A stretch of 64,000 nucleotides of DNA from Struthio camelus (Eukaryota; Chordata; Aves; Struthioniformes; Struthionidae): NCBI RefSeq assembly GCF_040807025.1, contig NC_090944.1, positions 3,686,068-3,750,067 on the forward strand, in the 5' to 3' direction. Shown one piece after another: positions 27,038 through 40,464 of this stretch (the first letter of the stretch is position 1; every line of letters begins with the position of its first letter). The notes beneath the pieces are model-generated. The model was not told where the DNA came from, searched no databases, and saw nothing but the letters and a program-made list of their open reading frames with translations. A program made the translations under genes and the position numbers.

Positions 27038-29366
27038 GAACTGCTTCCAGGTGCCATACTTTGAGAAGAAGGCCTGCAGGTACATCAAGAGCTGGTGGCC
27101 AGACCAGCGCCGGAGACTGTATAATGCCGCCATCATGGACAAGATTGCAGACAAGGTGGCCAGTAGGTGCTGGGGATGGAGCTGGCTCAGGGGATGGGGT
27201 AGGCCATTCCTGGCACATCCCGGCTCCCTGCATGTCTCTGCAGCTTGTTACAAAGCAGGGCCAGACCGTTGCAGAGAGCCTTTATCAAACTCATGCCAGG
27301 AAAGAGGAAGCTCCGCAATACTAAACACTCCACAGAATGAATGGCCAAACCCTGGGGGTTGAATGAATTTTGGTGTGGGTCAGACCCAGAGTGTCCCCCG
27401 GAAGGCTGAAGGAAGGTGGGAGACTTTACCTGCCTGGACTCCTGGAGTGAGCCCCTTTTGTGGCAGAGCCTCCTTTGTAGCCTGAACTGATTGCTGAGGA
27501 GCCTTTGTGATGCCTGCAGGTGGAGAGAGGTGAAATTCACATCAACTGAAGCCAGCCTCCCCCAGCCAAACATGTTCCAGAGCTGAGCTCTGTGGCAGGA
27601 AAGCCTGGGGAAGAAGCAGGTGTGTGCTATTGGCAGTGCCAGGGCTGCTCTTCATGGAGTGGCTGTGGTGCTAAACCTCAGCCTGCTGTGGGGCTCTGCT
27701 CCACTGCCCCCTTCACTGCTTTCCCCCCTCCATTGCCATTCCAGGAGGAAGGCCTCAGTGATGTACAGGAAATGATCAAGACGGAGAAGCCACAGCTGGA
27801 GCGCTGGCTCCGAGGGGTCCTGGAGGAGCTGAGCAGTGGGTGCCTGTGAGTAAAAGACTAGCAAAAGCTGCCCACCACAGACCTGTGCTCTCAGCCGGGA
27901 TGTGGGCAAGATTGAGAGCATGAGCTCCCCTTGCGTTATGCTCCGAGATGACAGGCAATCATTTTCTTGGCTTAGCACACCACCATATTGATTGCCTTCT
28001 GCCTTGGAGCATGGACGAGGTGGTACTTGCCTCTGAATTCCAAAGACCCCCAGCCAGTGATGAAAGCCACACAGACTCAGTCTTGTGGCCTCCACAGGCT
28101 AGTGCCTGAGCGGCACCTTCTCCTCATGCACGTCATTGAGTGCTGGGTGTAAATAGGCCACTTGGCTGCGATTGCAGCGCACACTGAAAGAACAAGGGTG
28201 CTTCTGTGTAGGCAAGTGCCCTACTGCTAGCAGAGATCCAGCCTGGCAAGGCTGCTTGCAGAGAGCCAGCAGGCTCTCGCAGGATTCATGCTGACGAGCT
28301 TTTCCATCAGGCGCTTTGTGACCTTAGCTGACAAGGACTGGCACCACTCTTCCCGCACGAGGCTGGATCGAGAAAGACTCGAGTCCTGCATGAGGGAGCT
28401 AGTAAGTGTGATTCAGCTGGGGAGGAAGATTCGGGAATGGGGCTGGTCCCCATCAATGCAGTGGGGAACCTTGGTCCTTAGGGGTCTTGACTTCCAGTCT
28501 CTGCGGATTGGTGGTTTGAGGTTTATTGCTAAAGAGGGGGACCCAAGAGCACTTCCTGTCTTGCACAGGTCCCACATGACCCTTGGGTCCACACCACTAC
28601 GTCCCCTCCATCACGCTCTGCTTTTCATTGGGAAGAAATCCCGGAGTGCAGAAAAGGAGTCGCTTTATTGTCAAAGAGTTCAGGAGAGGGGAAAGCAGGA
28701 ATGTGGGGGACTCTGCCGAGTATAGATGCTGCAGGGCTAACCCTAGCCTGGGTATTTGGAGCTGGTAGGCTAACTTATTGGAAAGGAGCTGTACAAAGAC
28801 CAAGTGGTTTATCCAGCTGACGCAATGAAGCTTCATTAGCCAGCTGCATACAACAGAGTGATGAATGTGACCTGTGGAAGCCTCTATGTCCCCTCTTCTG
28901 AACTGCCAGATGCTGATTTGTAGTGGAGTCAGGGAAAGGGGAGAGGCTATGCTTAAGACAAGGCTTGAAGCCACTGCAAAATGCCATAAGCACAACTGAC
29001 ACCTCTCTGTCCCATGGCAGGCCCTGCTGGGGCGGAAACCTCTGTGCTGTGGGACCCTTCCTATATCCTGCTGAGGTTAACAAAGGGGCGCCAGAAGTAC
29101 CATTATCTGGATGCACGTGGCAGGACTAAGGCATTTGTGTCCTCACCACGCCTTCCTAAACGCAGGGAGACCTGTCTGCTGCTTTTGCCTTCTCTGTGCT
29201 CCATTGTGCTCTCATTCACGATGTGTCCTGGGCTCCCTTTTAATCACAGGAAAACATGGGTCAGCAAGCCACGACTCTGCGCTCGCAGGTGAAGAACAAC
29301 ACCATGAAAGACAAGGTGAAGCTGGTGCAAAACTTCCTCCAGAAACTCTGGTTGTTAGCTGATGAG
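27038..29366 (+). pseudogene. Ferlin exons 7-10: FerB region and coiled coil
   Basis: Exons 27038-27158, 27745-27845, 28311-28401 and 29250-29366. They encode [20 protein letters not shown], then [16 protein letters not shown], then [20 protein letters not shown] and the amphipathic [17 protein letters not shown]. These match the otoferlin FerB region and the following coiled coil. To keep the otoferlin reading KVEEGL, exon 7 must end at 27158 on a GCCAGT donor. The GT two nucleotides earlier would drop one residue, so this splice site looks decayed. The other donors are canonical. Confidence 0.85.
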
Positions 29367-30812
29367 GTGAGTTGGCCCTCCACATGGAGAGTGCCTGTTA
29401 GCTGGGTCAGCTTATGGACACAGCTCCTTGGATGGCTGCAGCAGCCAGGATGGATGGAGGCCTCTGCAAATCCTGTGTGCAGGAGAGTTCCCTGGTGACA
29501 CAGGTCTTCTGCAAGGAGCCAGTCCAAGAAGAAAAATCCTTTGTTGGACTCTGCTCCTTTTCTAAAGGACCTGTATGCTCCTCCTGTGTCAAGACAGGTG
29601 TTTAGACCTCTCTTCAGACCACCCAATAGAAGTGCTCAGCCAAGGCAGCATGACCACTTCCCTCCACTGACTACAACCGTTATATCTAGTGTGCTAATTA
29701 ACCAGTCTGTGGTGGGAACTGAGGCCTGGCTGTCCATCCTGGTGCACCGTGAGCCCAAGCCAAAATGCCCAGCCCTAACCCGTCCGCAGGTGAGGCCAGG
29801 CTTAGCCCTGGACAGGGCATCCCTGGAGCTGGTTGGAGGGACCCCTTGAGGTGGGGGAGTTTCCCAGCCTGGCCCAGGGCCTGAGGCAGGGCCCTGGCCT
29901 GAAATAGGTCACCAGTATACTTTTCACCATCTGGCAACTTTGCATAGTCAGTCTATAAACTGCCCCATGCCTCCCAGGTTTGCCTATACGCTCCTGGATT
30001 GGGAAGGATGAGCATTAATATAAGTTGAAGAGCCCTTCCCAGACAGTAACAGAACTGGGTCCTCTTGCAGTTGAGCTAGAGGATGGTTTTGCCTGCCTTG
30101 AGCCGTGACAAGGCCGTGCAATTCCCCAGGGGAGCAGCCCCCAGAAGGTGGCAAATGTCCACCCAATATTGAAGTGAGCAGCCTGCAGCCATCTCTGATT
30201 TTTGCTAAGTAGAGGAAATTGTTAAGTAGGTAGCTCTTTGGAGAGCTTTCAGATGAAGCCATCTAATTATTATCACTGTGGTGTACTCTTGCTTCAGTCC
30301 ACCTCATGGGTGACAGTTAATAGCCGAATATGTTAGAGCTGCTCACAAAATTTCCAAAAAGATGCTATATCTGCAAAATCTTTTGTTCCTTCCTGCAGAA
30401 AATTGCAGTTCCTCTGAAATTCGTGCAATGTCTACCTGGGTCTGTGTGGCTGCAGCCATTTGGGGTTATTGGTCCCCGTGGAAGTTGTAGTTTTGGCACT
30501 TGCTGCTCTCATTTCCCAATATGGGCGAGGCTCCTAGGCTTGGTGAAATAGCCCATTATAAAGTAACTCTTTCCTCTGCTTTGGCTTGCCACAGCAGAAA
30601 ATAAAGCAGGCTCTAAGGCATGATAGGAGACGTCCAGAGAGGGAGCTGCTTCCATTGTAGGGAATGGAAGTGCAGGGCACCTGCCCTACAGTCCTCGTGG
30701 GCACTGAACTAAGAGAAAGGGAAAATCTTCAGCCTTCCAATCTGGAGTTCTCCATGGCTAAGCTCCAGGGATGCATCCCAAGCTGTCTCACTTCCCCCTC
30801 TCTCTGTCACAG
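29367..30812. other. Second lacuna: exons before C2D missing
   Basis: Otoferlin has about 110 more residues here (the segment leading into C2D). I find no matching coding sequence. Exon 10 ends in phase 0 and exon 11 needs phase 1, so direct joining would shift the frame. The interval contains a dispersed repeat copy at about 29,766 and otherwise nothing I can name. Confidence 0.55.
29766..29905 (+). repeat. Unnamed G+C-rich dispersed repeat, copy B
   Basis: It shares the ordered blocks GCCCAGCCCTAACCC, CTTAGCCCTGGACAGGGCAT, GGGGGAGTTTCCCAGCCTGG and CAGGGCCCTGG with copies A, C and D. It lies in an intron of the ferlin pseudogene. Confidence 0.6.
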
Positions 30813-32404
30813 AGAAGCAGGTGTTTGAGCTGCGAGCCCACATGTACCAGGCCAGGAGTTTGTTTGCTGCTGACAGTAGTGGCCTTTTGGCTCCCTTTGC
30901 CTGAGTCGTCTTCCTCCCCCCGAGGTGAACACTATTTCCTGACCTGGAGGAGTGGGCAATCCCTGGGGTTGAATGTGGTACTTGTCCTATCATCTGTCCA
31001 TCCTGCTGCCCTGCCATGGGGCTGGGTCTCCTGACTCCTGCAGAATCATGGATCAGGTTGACCGTGGGGTCCTGGGGTGCGAAAGCAGCCATAGCACTGG
31101 GGCCTGACTAGCTATCTCGAGCAACCTTGCACTCAAAGGAAGCCTGTTGGAAGTCTCTTCCCCAGCTGCAGGCAAGTCCAACAGCCCTTTCACTGCATGT
31201 CCCTGGGCACAAGCACACAGCCACCCCGTTTCTGTGTGACTGAGCTTTCAGCTGCCTGGTGAAGAGAAACTGGACCCTACAGGAAGCAGGAGGTGTTTCT
31301 GTGCCATCTCTTCCTGTGCTGAAGGCTGCCGAGCTTTAGCAAACCTCGTGGAAGCTGGGAATAATTTGTGCCTGCCTGCTGTTTTTTCCTGGGAGAGTCC
31401 ATGGGAGATGCGCTATGGCTCGCTTGCTGCAGAGCAAGCGCCAGCCTACCGGTGCTGCCAGCACTGAAGTTGCAGCCTGTGGCATGGCTCAGACAGGCCA
31501 GGCCTGGGGTCATTCACGGAAATGGGGTCATCCCTGTGGTTGCCCCTTTGCAGGGTACTGTTTTGTCCTGATTTGACAGAAGGAAGCAGATGCTCAGGCA
31601 GAGAAAATTAGACCATCAGAGCAAGGGGTGAACTCTGGGAGCTGCAAGTATCTTGGGTCAAGATCTGCCAAGCGAGTTAGACCTGTAATTCCCCTTCCTT
31701 TGGATCAGGCTTCAGATCCTAATGTGGCTCTTTCCTGTCTCTTGCCCCATAAGCCATCAACCCTCTAATGGGTTTAGCCCCAGGTGCCTTCACAGTATGA
31801 TCCAGTAAATATCTGTGATCCAAAGCACTGCTTGGCAATAGCATTAATACCCAATAGACTGCAGACTGCCACAGTGTCCGCATCTGCATCAGAGCTGCCT
31901 CAATTCTCTGAATAAGCAGTGGGGAGAAAAGGACCTTTACAAGACAAAATACATCTCATCTCTTTTAGCCATACACCTTAGGAAGAGACAAGCGGTGCCA
32001 TAAAGAGATTTCTTTTCTCTCCCCTCCCTAGTCAGGGATCCTGGGGTGCCTACCATGAAGTAAGGGAGCCTTTATGTTGTGGACATGCAATGTGACCCAA
32101 GATAAATCCCCTCATATTTTCAAAGTAACCTCCCCGCTGCTCGCAGCGCTGCAAAAGTCCTGGTGCAGGAAAACTGAGATCAATATCCTCTCTGCTCCCG
32201 TTGTTCAGAGCCTTAGGCCCTGGCTGCTACTCCTAGCTGTAGTGGTAAATGCTGTTTCTGTTCCTCCAGGTTCTCAATGAAAGCCTTTGCCCAAGCTGGG
32301 ACCAGCTGCTGGTCTTTGACAATGTGGAGCTATATGGAGAAGCTCACGAAATGCGGGACGACCCTCCCATAGTTGTCATTGAGATCTATGAGCAGGACCC
32401 AGTG
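30813..32404 (+). pseudogene. Ferlin exons 11-12: start of C2D, with in-frame stop
   Basis: Exon 11 (30813-30924) reads [19 protein letters not shown] and then hits TGA at 30902-30904, where otoferlin has Arg in PFARVFF; a CGA to TGA change would explain it. Exon 12 (32270-32404) reads [20 protein letters not shown] and on to [12 protein letters not shown] and is intact. Both have canonical borders (CAG acceptors; GTGAAC and GTAAGA donors). The large intron between them shows nothing else. Confidence 0.85.
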
Positions 32405-32947
32405 GTAAGATGAATCTCAGCAGAGGAAAGCATTTCTGATTCAGGTACTGAGATCACTCCTGGCAAGGCAGCTGGTGCAGCAGATGTGAGAAGAAGTGTT
32501 TTTCCTGACCTGTGGAAGATGTTTCCTCCCTGTTTCCCAGGGCACAGAAGAAACTAGGAGCCTCTGCTGCTAATTGATCTCTTGCACTCCTTGGTGTCTT
32601 ATGTTTGGAGACAGAAGCAAGAGTTCAGGTGAGGCTGGAGGCAAGGATATATTACTGTAGTCTCTCCCTGTAGAGCAGTGCTCAGTCCTGGCCTCATTGC
32701 TGCCCCAACCCTGGGCCACCTCCTTCACCTTCCTTAAAGATGTTGGTGCATTAGGAAAGGCCTCGTGGATGGAAAGGCACCAGTGGAAGGTGGCACTGAG
32801 CTTTGGTCACGTACGTGCAGCAGACTGATCCTGTTCTGCCCGCACTGGGGAGTGCTGTGGGGCTAACTGTGGAGACCTTTGGTTGGTCTCTCAAGGCAGA
32901 CAAGAAGCCCGATGCTAAAAACGCGAGTGCTGTCTTTGCCTGGCCAG

Positions 32948-34027
32948 GGCAAAGCTGACTTGATGGGCCGCACCTTTGCCCAACCTGTGGTGAAGATGTC
33001 AGATGAACAGTACTGCCCTCCACGGTTCCCTCCGCAGCTGGAGTGCTACCAGATATACCGGGGCAACTCCACAGCAGGTGACCTGCTGGCTGCCTTTGAG
33101 CTACTGCAGGTAGCAGCTGGACAGAGCCATCCCAGACCAAGGGAGGGAAGAGAGCGGGAGGGGGTGTGGGGGAGAACCGCGTTTAATCCACGCTTCTGTT
33201 TCTGAGGTGCTGCAAAGAGTGGTTAGTTCATGCATCCTAGAAAAGCTAGCAGGGTGTAGTATAGCTACTCGCAGCTCAGTGTGAGGGCAGCTCCTGCAGA
33301 GTTATGCTGGTGTGCAATGAATGCCAGCTTCTTTCTGGCAGGGAACCCTACTAAAGCGTTGCAGCAGCACAAACTCTCTGCAACATCCCTGGGCTATGGA
33401 AGCTGTCATTGGGAGTCTTGGTTCTCTCAAGAGATGTCAATGGGAAGGTCCCAGGTAAAAGGGGTGTGAGCTCTCATAGAGGAAGATGGTGTATGCTAAG
33501 CATCTTTGACAAGGAGCTCAGGGTGGGGGCTAATCTCTCCCTGTAGGTATCCCTCTCTTTCCATTGACTAGACAGAGCAGGAGATGCCTGGAGTGGTTGA
33601 AGGTGGTGGAGTAGAGACCTGCTGGCTTTGCTCAGGCTTTGAGCTGGCCAAAGCCTGTCCATATCAGCCTGTCAGCTGTACTAGTGGGTGGGCTTGGAAG
33701 TTTGCTTTGCTGCTGAATGTGCCCTGTGTGGAAGCATAGCACCACCTCTTGTGCTCCTATGAACACCTTTTCCCAAAGTGCCTGTACTGTACAGTCAGTG
33801 GATTGCTGAATCGTCTAAGACTCTACAGACCCAGTGCAGGAGAGCAGGGTGTGCCGGTTCCCCCAGTTCAAAAAAGCAGACCTTAATCCGTGATGCATCT
33901 CTTCCAGATTGGAGCTGGGGGCAAGTCAGACCTGCCTCGTGTCGATGGACCCCCAGGCATTGACAGGGGTCCCATCCTGCCAGTGCCATTGGGGATTCGT
34001 CTGGTGCTGAGTAAATACAGAGTGGAG
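32948..34027 (+). pseudogene. Ferlin exons 13-14: after C2D
   Basis: Exon 13 (32948-33109) reads [17 protein letters not shown] and [20 protein letters not shown]. Exon 14 (33908-34027) reads [20 protein letters not shown] and ends YRVE. Both match otoferlin closely. The donor after exon 14 is GCAAAT rather than GT; GC donors work in a small fraction of introns, but this one lacks a strong flanking consensus. Confidence 0.85.
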
Positions 34028-35309
34028 GCAAATGCGTTGACAGCAGAGGGGTTCGTCTTGGGGCGCCAGACTTGAATGCTGCGCAGCCAGATGGCTACAC
34101 AGCAGAAGGTACTGTGTTGTCATGGCCTCGACCAGATCCCATTATGAGGGCTCCATCTGTTAGGCGAGGGTGATGTAAGGCAGAAGACTCTGTCAGTGGG
34201 TGTTTGAAGGCCAGGAGGGATCTTAGAGGTTCTGATGACAAGTTAAGCACCTACAGCCAGATGTTTGGATTGCAAGGACCTGCCTGTACTAGCTGCACAG
34301 GGAGTTAAGCTGCAGCAGCCCTTAAAAAAAAAGCAGGATGACTGGATTAGTACTTGCTTTCTTAACTGTGGGCACCATAGCAAGCCTAGGAGCTGCAGTA
34401 GAGGGCGTGTGGGCTGAAATTCAGAGGAGGGGTATACACCTACACCTGAAGTAGTCACACTGACCCTCCCTTAGTATCAGTGGGAGGGGAAAAAAAAACA
34501 ATATAGGTCAAATGAGCTTCATACTACCAATCTTGGACCTCAAGCATAGGATGCCTGCTGCTTCTCTCTAGTGAGATATGGTGACACATCCATCAGGGCT
34601 CCTCACCCTAGGCTGACTTGGTAGACAATGGTGATGTGGGCAATAAAGACAGTGAGGTTTGGTGCATGACTCACCCGGCTGTTGTAGGTGTCTCTGCTAG
34701 GAGGAGATGCTGCTGATCGGATCCCCAGGGGTTCTAAAGAGATCCTACCTCCACGTTTTGCAGACTTTTGCATCTGGTCAAAGAAATACTATTCCTCTGG
34801 TGCGCAGTGTGAATATGGCCATGGGGGGACAGGAGGTGGAAAAAGCTTGTTTCAGGGGGACTTTTAATCATGGTGTTGGTCTCTTATCCCAAGAAAGGAA
34901 AGGGGAGGAGGCAGTCATTTCCCTGTTTCTGACAAAATGCTGCCAGTGCTGAATGAAGAGCCACTGCAGATGGGCTAGACTGATGTGGTCCTGCTCTATG
35001 GAGTCTGAGGGCAGAAGAGGGCTAGGAGAGGAGTGCTGAGGGCATCGGAAAGATGTTAGGCTGTTGCAGGTGAGTCATGGGGTGGTTTGTGTGGGGTCAG
35101 TGAGAGAGCATGCTGCATGCCAGAGCCGCATGGAGAAGGAAAAGAAGCTTGAGGGCTCCATTGCTGCCCAGGTGATTTTGTGTGCCGTGAGGGATCCTTG
35201 CTCCCAGGGGATGAGGAAAGCCAACTCCTTTGGCTCCAGCAAAGAGGTCTGGCAGCAGTTGGGGGCAGTTCTTCTCACCTGTATGCCTTTCCTCCTCCTG
35301 CTGCCCTAG

Positions 35310-35925
<616 letters not shown>

Positions 35926-36744
35926 GTACCAGGCTTGGGCCAAGAGGGACAGGCTGGTGTGGGTCATTGGTGGGGCACCGCACACAAGTGAGCGATATAG
36001 AAAAGAAGGGAGATGGGTAGTGGGTTGTAAGGACTATGGGGCATTGTCTGCTTGGTTGTTAAATGAATTAGGATTCAAGGTTCCCATCAAGGGGTTGGGA
36101 AGCCGTGGGGGCATGAGGTCATCGTTGCCTTTTGATTGGTTTGATCCATGGGTCTCACTGTGATAACTGCCTACTCCTCCTGACACCTGTCAGACAAGAA
36201 AGCCTGGTTCACCACTAACACAGCTGTGTTTCCATGGCTCTACAATCTCCAACTGTTCCTTAGGACTGGGAGATGAATTTGCTCAGGACAGACAGCTCAG
36301 GCTCCCGTGGAAGAGATATAGTCAATACACTTAATGCAGCCTGGAGGGCTGGACTCATTGTTGTGTCATTGCAAGTAGCTTTTCTGTCCAGGGCACGGGC
36401 CTTGTTGTGCTCTAGACTAGACTGAATTACTTAGATCTCTGGCGATTATAACGAGAGCCTGGGATGGCTTGCTTAGGTGGAGATGCCTTCCCTGTGGACA
36501 TTTGTAGCAAGGAGACCTGAAAAGTCATGGGGACAGCAGCAAGACCAGCAGTGTTCCTGGCACTGAGGTGGCCAGTGTTTGAATCCCAACCAGTGTACTA
36601 ATTTCCGTGCTTTGGTCCTTCTCTGAACAAGAGGGTCACACGCCACTCCTGTCCGAATCCTGTAGGATCGCACTTGAGCTCTCAGTTTCCACTCTGCACT
36701 ATCCTTTCTCTCTTGTTGTCTGTCTTTCTCTGTCCTCTGTCCAG

Positions 36745-39700
36745 TTGAACTGCTCAATGGCTCTCTGGCAATGGCCGACAGAGGTCCTCCCTCTTGCCCC
36801 ACGGGGGAGCTTGTTGTCAAGGTGGAACCTGAGGTTCCCATCAAGAAGATGGAGACCATGGTGAAGCTGGAAGCTGTGAGTATCCGTGTGTCGGCACTAC
36901 TTTAGCATGTCTGTCTTCACTGCATTGTCAATAACTGGGTGATCCCCTCGCAAGCAGAGGCGACCTTGTGCTGTTGGGCATGTAGTTGGACTGATGCCTG
37001 GAATTAAAGGCCTTGGGGTCATAGTTAGTTGCACTAATCAGTCACTTCCTGTCCTGTTCTGGCTGAACTCAGCTGGTGCTTGCTGCCCCAAGACAGCCTG
37101 TCCTGGGCTAAGAAAATGAGGTATTGGTACGTTTTCCTGTGAAGACAGTTAAATAGGAATGAGCCCCCATGAGCATAACCCTGCCCCTGTGTTGCTCTGT
37201 CTGAACCATCGTTCTGTGAATGGTGCAGACTCGAGATGCATGCACCTCAGATGCATGTGGCACAGGGCTGATCCAGGCACACAGAGTCATCCTGATGCAG
37301 CCAGAGCCCTCTAGACCTACTGGGTCTGCCCTGAAAAATCAGCAGTCTGCACATGGGACAAGCAACGTGTCCCCGAGGAGTCAGACTTTGCTCACGTGTT
37401 GAATAAGCCTGTCACCGTTTTCTTGCCCAGAATGGAAATTGGAGCACCCTCCTGTAGCTGTCTACTCCAGAGCGCTCTCTACCAAAAGAAATGCCTGTCT
37501 CTCTACAGGAAGCCCTTTGTAGGGAAGTGCTCATGTCCTCCTCTGCTCTGCAAGCAGCATGTGTGCATGCATGTGCCTATGGGCACGTTGCGGGCTCCAA
37601 ATGTGCATGCATATCCATGGCCCCTAATGGACACATTTACAGAAAGACCACAGCACATACAAAGCCACTTCTGCACAGATGCACATGTGCATAAACACAC
37701 ACCCGTACAACCCACAAGTCCTTGGTGGATTTACAAATGCACCTCTACCTAGAGTTCCTAGCAGGTGCACAAAAAACTCTTGTCACTTGCATTTGCATTC
37801 ACAAGGAGTCTGTTGGCCCAGCTGTGTTCAAGGGGACCCCCCAGAGCACGTGTGCATGTGTGAAAAGCCCTGGCATGCACATGCTTGTTGGCTTTGGGAA
37901 ATGTACCACAAAAACTTGCAAACCTCCTTAGCTAGACAAAAAGAAGCTCCAAGGGAGCAAAGCAGTCTTTATCCATACTGAAGGCCCAGGTATCTTTCCA
38001 GGCCCGTGCTCTCATTGTTTGGGATTGGGGTTCTTCATTAGCAGAGCTCTCCCGAGAGGAGATGGGTTTGATGTGTCCCAGCAGACGTCTCCCTTGTATG
38101 CAGAGCTTCCCAGCCAGGACTGTTCCTTCAAGGCCTTTGCTTCCTGCAACCGTGGGGAGCTGTTTGTGACTTCTCGCAGCTCACTGTGCACCTGTGTGTC
38201 TGTGTGCATTTGTACTCTGCTGCCTTTTGGCGGTGCAGTTGCCCACTAGCCTGCTGTTCCCTCTCCCTGTTCCCTTTTAGCCCTGGCGGCAGAACTCGGA
38301 TGCAGTGGTGAAGGTGGAGGTGGTAAGTGACGGATCTGCCTTGCATGTGTGCTTCTACCCCTCCACAGCCTATGCTACCCTTCTGTGTGGCTTTCAGTGA
38401 ACGATCCTGTGCCTTGCTTGTCCTCTGGCTGCTGGGCGTGAGTGGAGCTGGGCTGGGCTGCACAGCACAGACACAGGAAAGCCCTGACCCAGCAAGCAAG
38501 GCAGTGGCCACCATGGCACCAGCCGCCCTCATGCATCCTCCACACTGCTCCCCGAGCAAGCAGGGACCTGGGCCCCTTCATGCCAAGGCAAAGACAGAGC
38601 TACGTTGTTTAGACCGTAGCTATAGCACTGGCTTGGTCCCTGCAAATTTGGGAATACTTTTTGGTGAGCACTTCAGGGCATAGTTGGGCTGGGAGGAGCA
38701 GGAGAGGCAGCACCCTGCGAGTGTGCATGATGATTATTCCCACCACAACTATGTGGTTGTGGTACCACCTCCCAAAGGCTTAATAGTGACGCACTGAGCG
38801 GGCTCAGGATACCTTGCTGGGACAGGGGGGCCTGGTACCATGTAAGCTTCAGGTGTTTCAGCCTGGGAAATGCATGAGTGAAAGGGATGATGGAAAAGGG
38901 ATGAGGACATCTCTGGTTTAGGACTCTGACACTATCTCTCTGGAGCCTTGGGCAGCTAGCTCCCTTTGCTACTCGGAGCCTCAGTTTCTCCAGTTGTAAA
39001 AGGTGGCAGGTGCTAATGATACAGCCCAGCCAGGAGGGTTCTGCCTTCTCAAGGGATTTACCCATCTCCTTGGCCCTTTGAGAGACATCTTGCTTCCATC
39101 TGATCCCTCTTCTTCTCTGTCTTTGCTTCCTTTGTTCCTGCAGTCTGAGGAAGAGAAGGAGAAAAGGAAGAAGAAGAAGAAAGGAGGAGGAGGAGAGGAA
39201 GGAGAAGAGGAGGAGCCGGATGAGAGCATGCTGGACTGGTGGTCCAAGTATTTTGCTTCAGTGGAGACAATGGAGGAGGGTGGGTGCAGAGCAGTGGAGG
39301 GGTGCAGGAAGATGTTCCCTGCCTGCAAGGTCTCGGCTATTTCCAGCAGAACAGCACAGTCCCAACATCTGTTGGGACAGCACAGCAGTGGACTGCTTTT
39401 GAAATGCAAACAGTGCCCATTCCCAGCACTAAGGCTGGGACCACTGGCCTAAGGAAGGAGGGGAAGTATGTGTATTGAAGTCCCCATCCCCGGTGTGAAA
39501 AACGGGGTGGTAGAAAAGCAGCGATCAGCTGCTGTTTCTGCCTGTTGCCTCCCTGTTCATTGCTGAGCTGGTAAGGGGCACGTGGGCTTGCGCCAGCCAG
39601 GTGCTCGTTCTGTTTCCCTTGCTGGTACCAGCCCAGTCGTCTTCCCAGTGTCTCAGCTGCGAACTGCCCAAGTGCACAAGGATGCCATGCAAACATAGAC

Positions 39701-40464
39701 ACGTCCTCCTGCCCCATCCCCTGCGAGAGAGACTCCCTCGCACACAGTCCTGCTCATGGCTGAGCCCTGCCTTTGTGAGAATTCCTGCTCGCGTACCAGT
39801 GCTGAAAAATTGTACAGTGAGGGAGAGGGTGTTTCTTTTCTCTTGTGGGGCCTGATCCTCCGCTGTTACACAGAACCACCTAAAACTAAAGGCTCTTTGC
39901 ACTGGCAACATCCCTGGCCTTGGGAACTGCTCCTTGGATACCCTAGAGCCATCCCCACTTGCCTGGGCTCTGTCCAGCTTCCTGGATGGACACACAATTT
40001 AAACAAGTGCAAGAGAGAGGTAAAAGTGCTTTAGCTGTCTAATAGGCTGTTCTTGCAGAGACCGGGGCAGCCTTGTGGCCAAAGGCTTGGGGCCATGCTG
40101 CTTTTCTCGCCAGCCTTGCCTGACTGTCAACCAGGCTTTCACCTGGCAGAGCTGAGCAGGGTTTCTTTTCCTTGGGTGTACTTATTTTGTGTCTCGTTTG
40201 TATTCAGAGCACAGTTATTTAGCAGCGTCACTGTTGAAGACTGTGTTGAACAACTTTGATTTCTCCAGTTTGGCTAGATCCTAGCTCCCTGCTCAAAGGA
40301 GAAAGGGAGAGCTGCGACCCCTAAGCTAGGCACTTTCAATGAGCACAGAGAGCTCAGTGCAACTGGCCACTCGTTGTTCATTTTGTTTCTCCCCCAGCAA
40401 CTTTGGCAGCAGGAAGCAGCCGCAGCAGAAGCAGAGGAGGAGGAGGGAATGGAGACTGCTGAGG
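36745..40464 (+). pseudogene. Ferlin exons 17-20: Lys/Glu-rich linker
   Basis: Exons 36745-36875 (VEPEVPIKKMETMVKLEA), 38281-38322 (DAVVKVEV), 39144-39279 (a Lys run, then [19 protein letters not shown]) and 40398-40464 (LWQQEAAAAEAEEEEGMETA). Order and content match otoferlin between the C2de segment and C2E. After ATG GAG GAG at 39278 the next bases are GGTGGGT. The only GT donor lies one base late, which would shift the frame into exon 20, so the splice site or frame is damaged. Introns here contain only simple or low-information sequence. Confidence 0.8.

Noticed and set aside
26097..27233. Overlapping open frames of 150-290 residues on both strands around 26.1-27.2 kb
   Set aside because: They are translations of the CR1 fragment and of the dispersed repeat. 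The only real coding remnant is the reverse transcriptase end on the minus strand.
29970..30010. Possible weak match to the missing otoferlin exon reading AYARVPSKD
   Set aside because: Only a few residues agree, there is a stop close by and no proper splice sites; chance similarity cannot be ruled out.
37560..37880. TGTGCATGCATG-type alternating stretch in a ferlin intron
   Set aside because: Too short and irregular to call a microsatellite or Z-DNA element with confidence.
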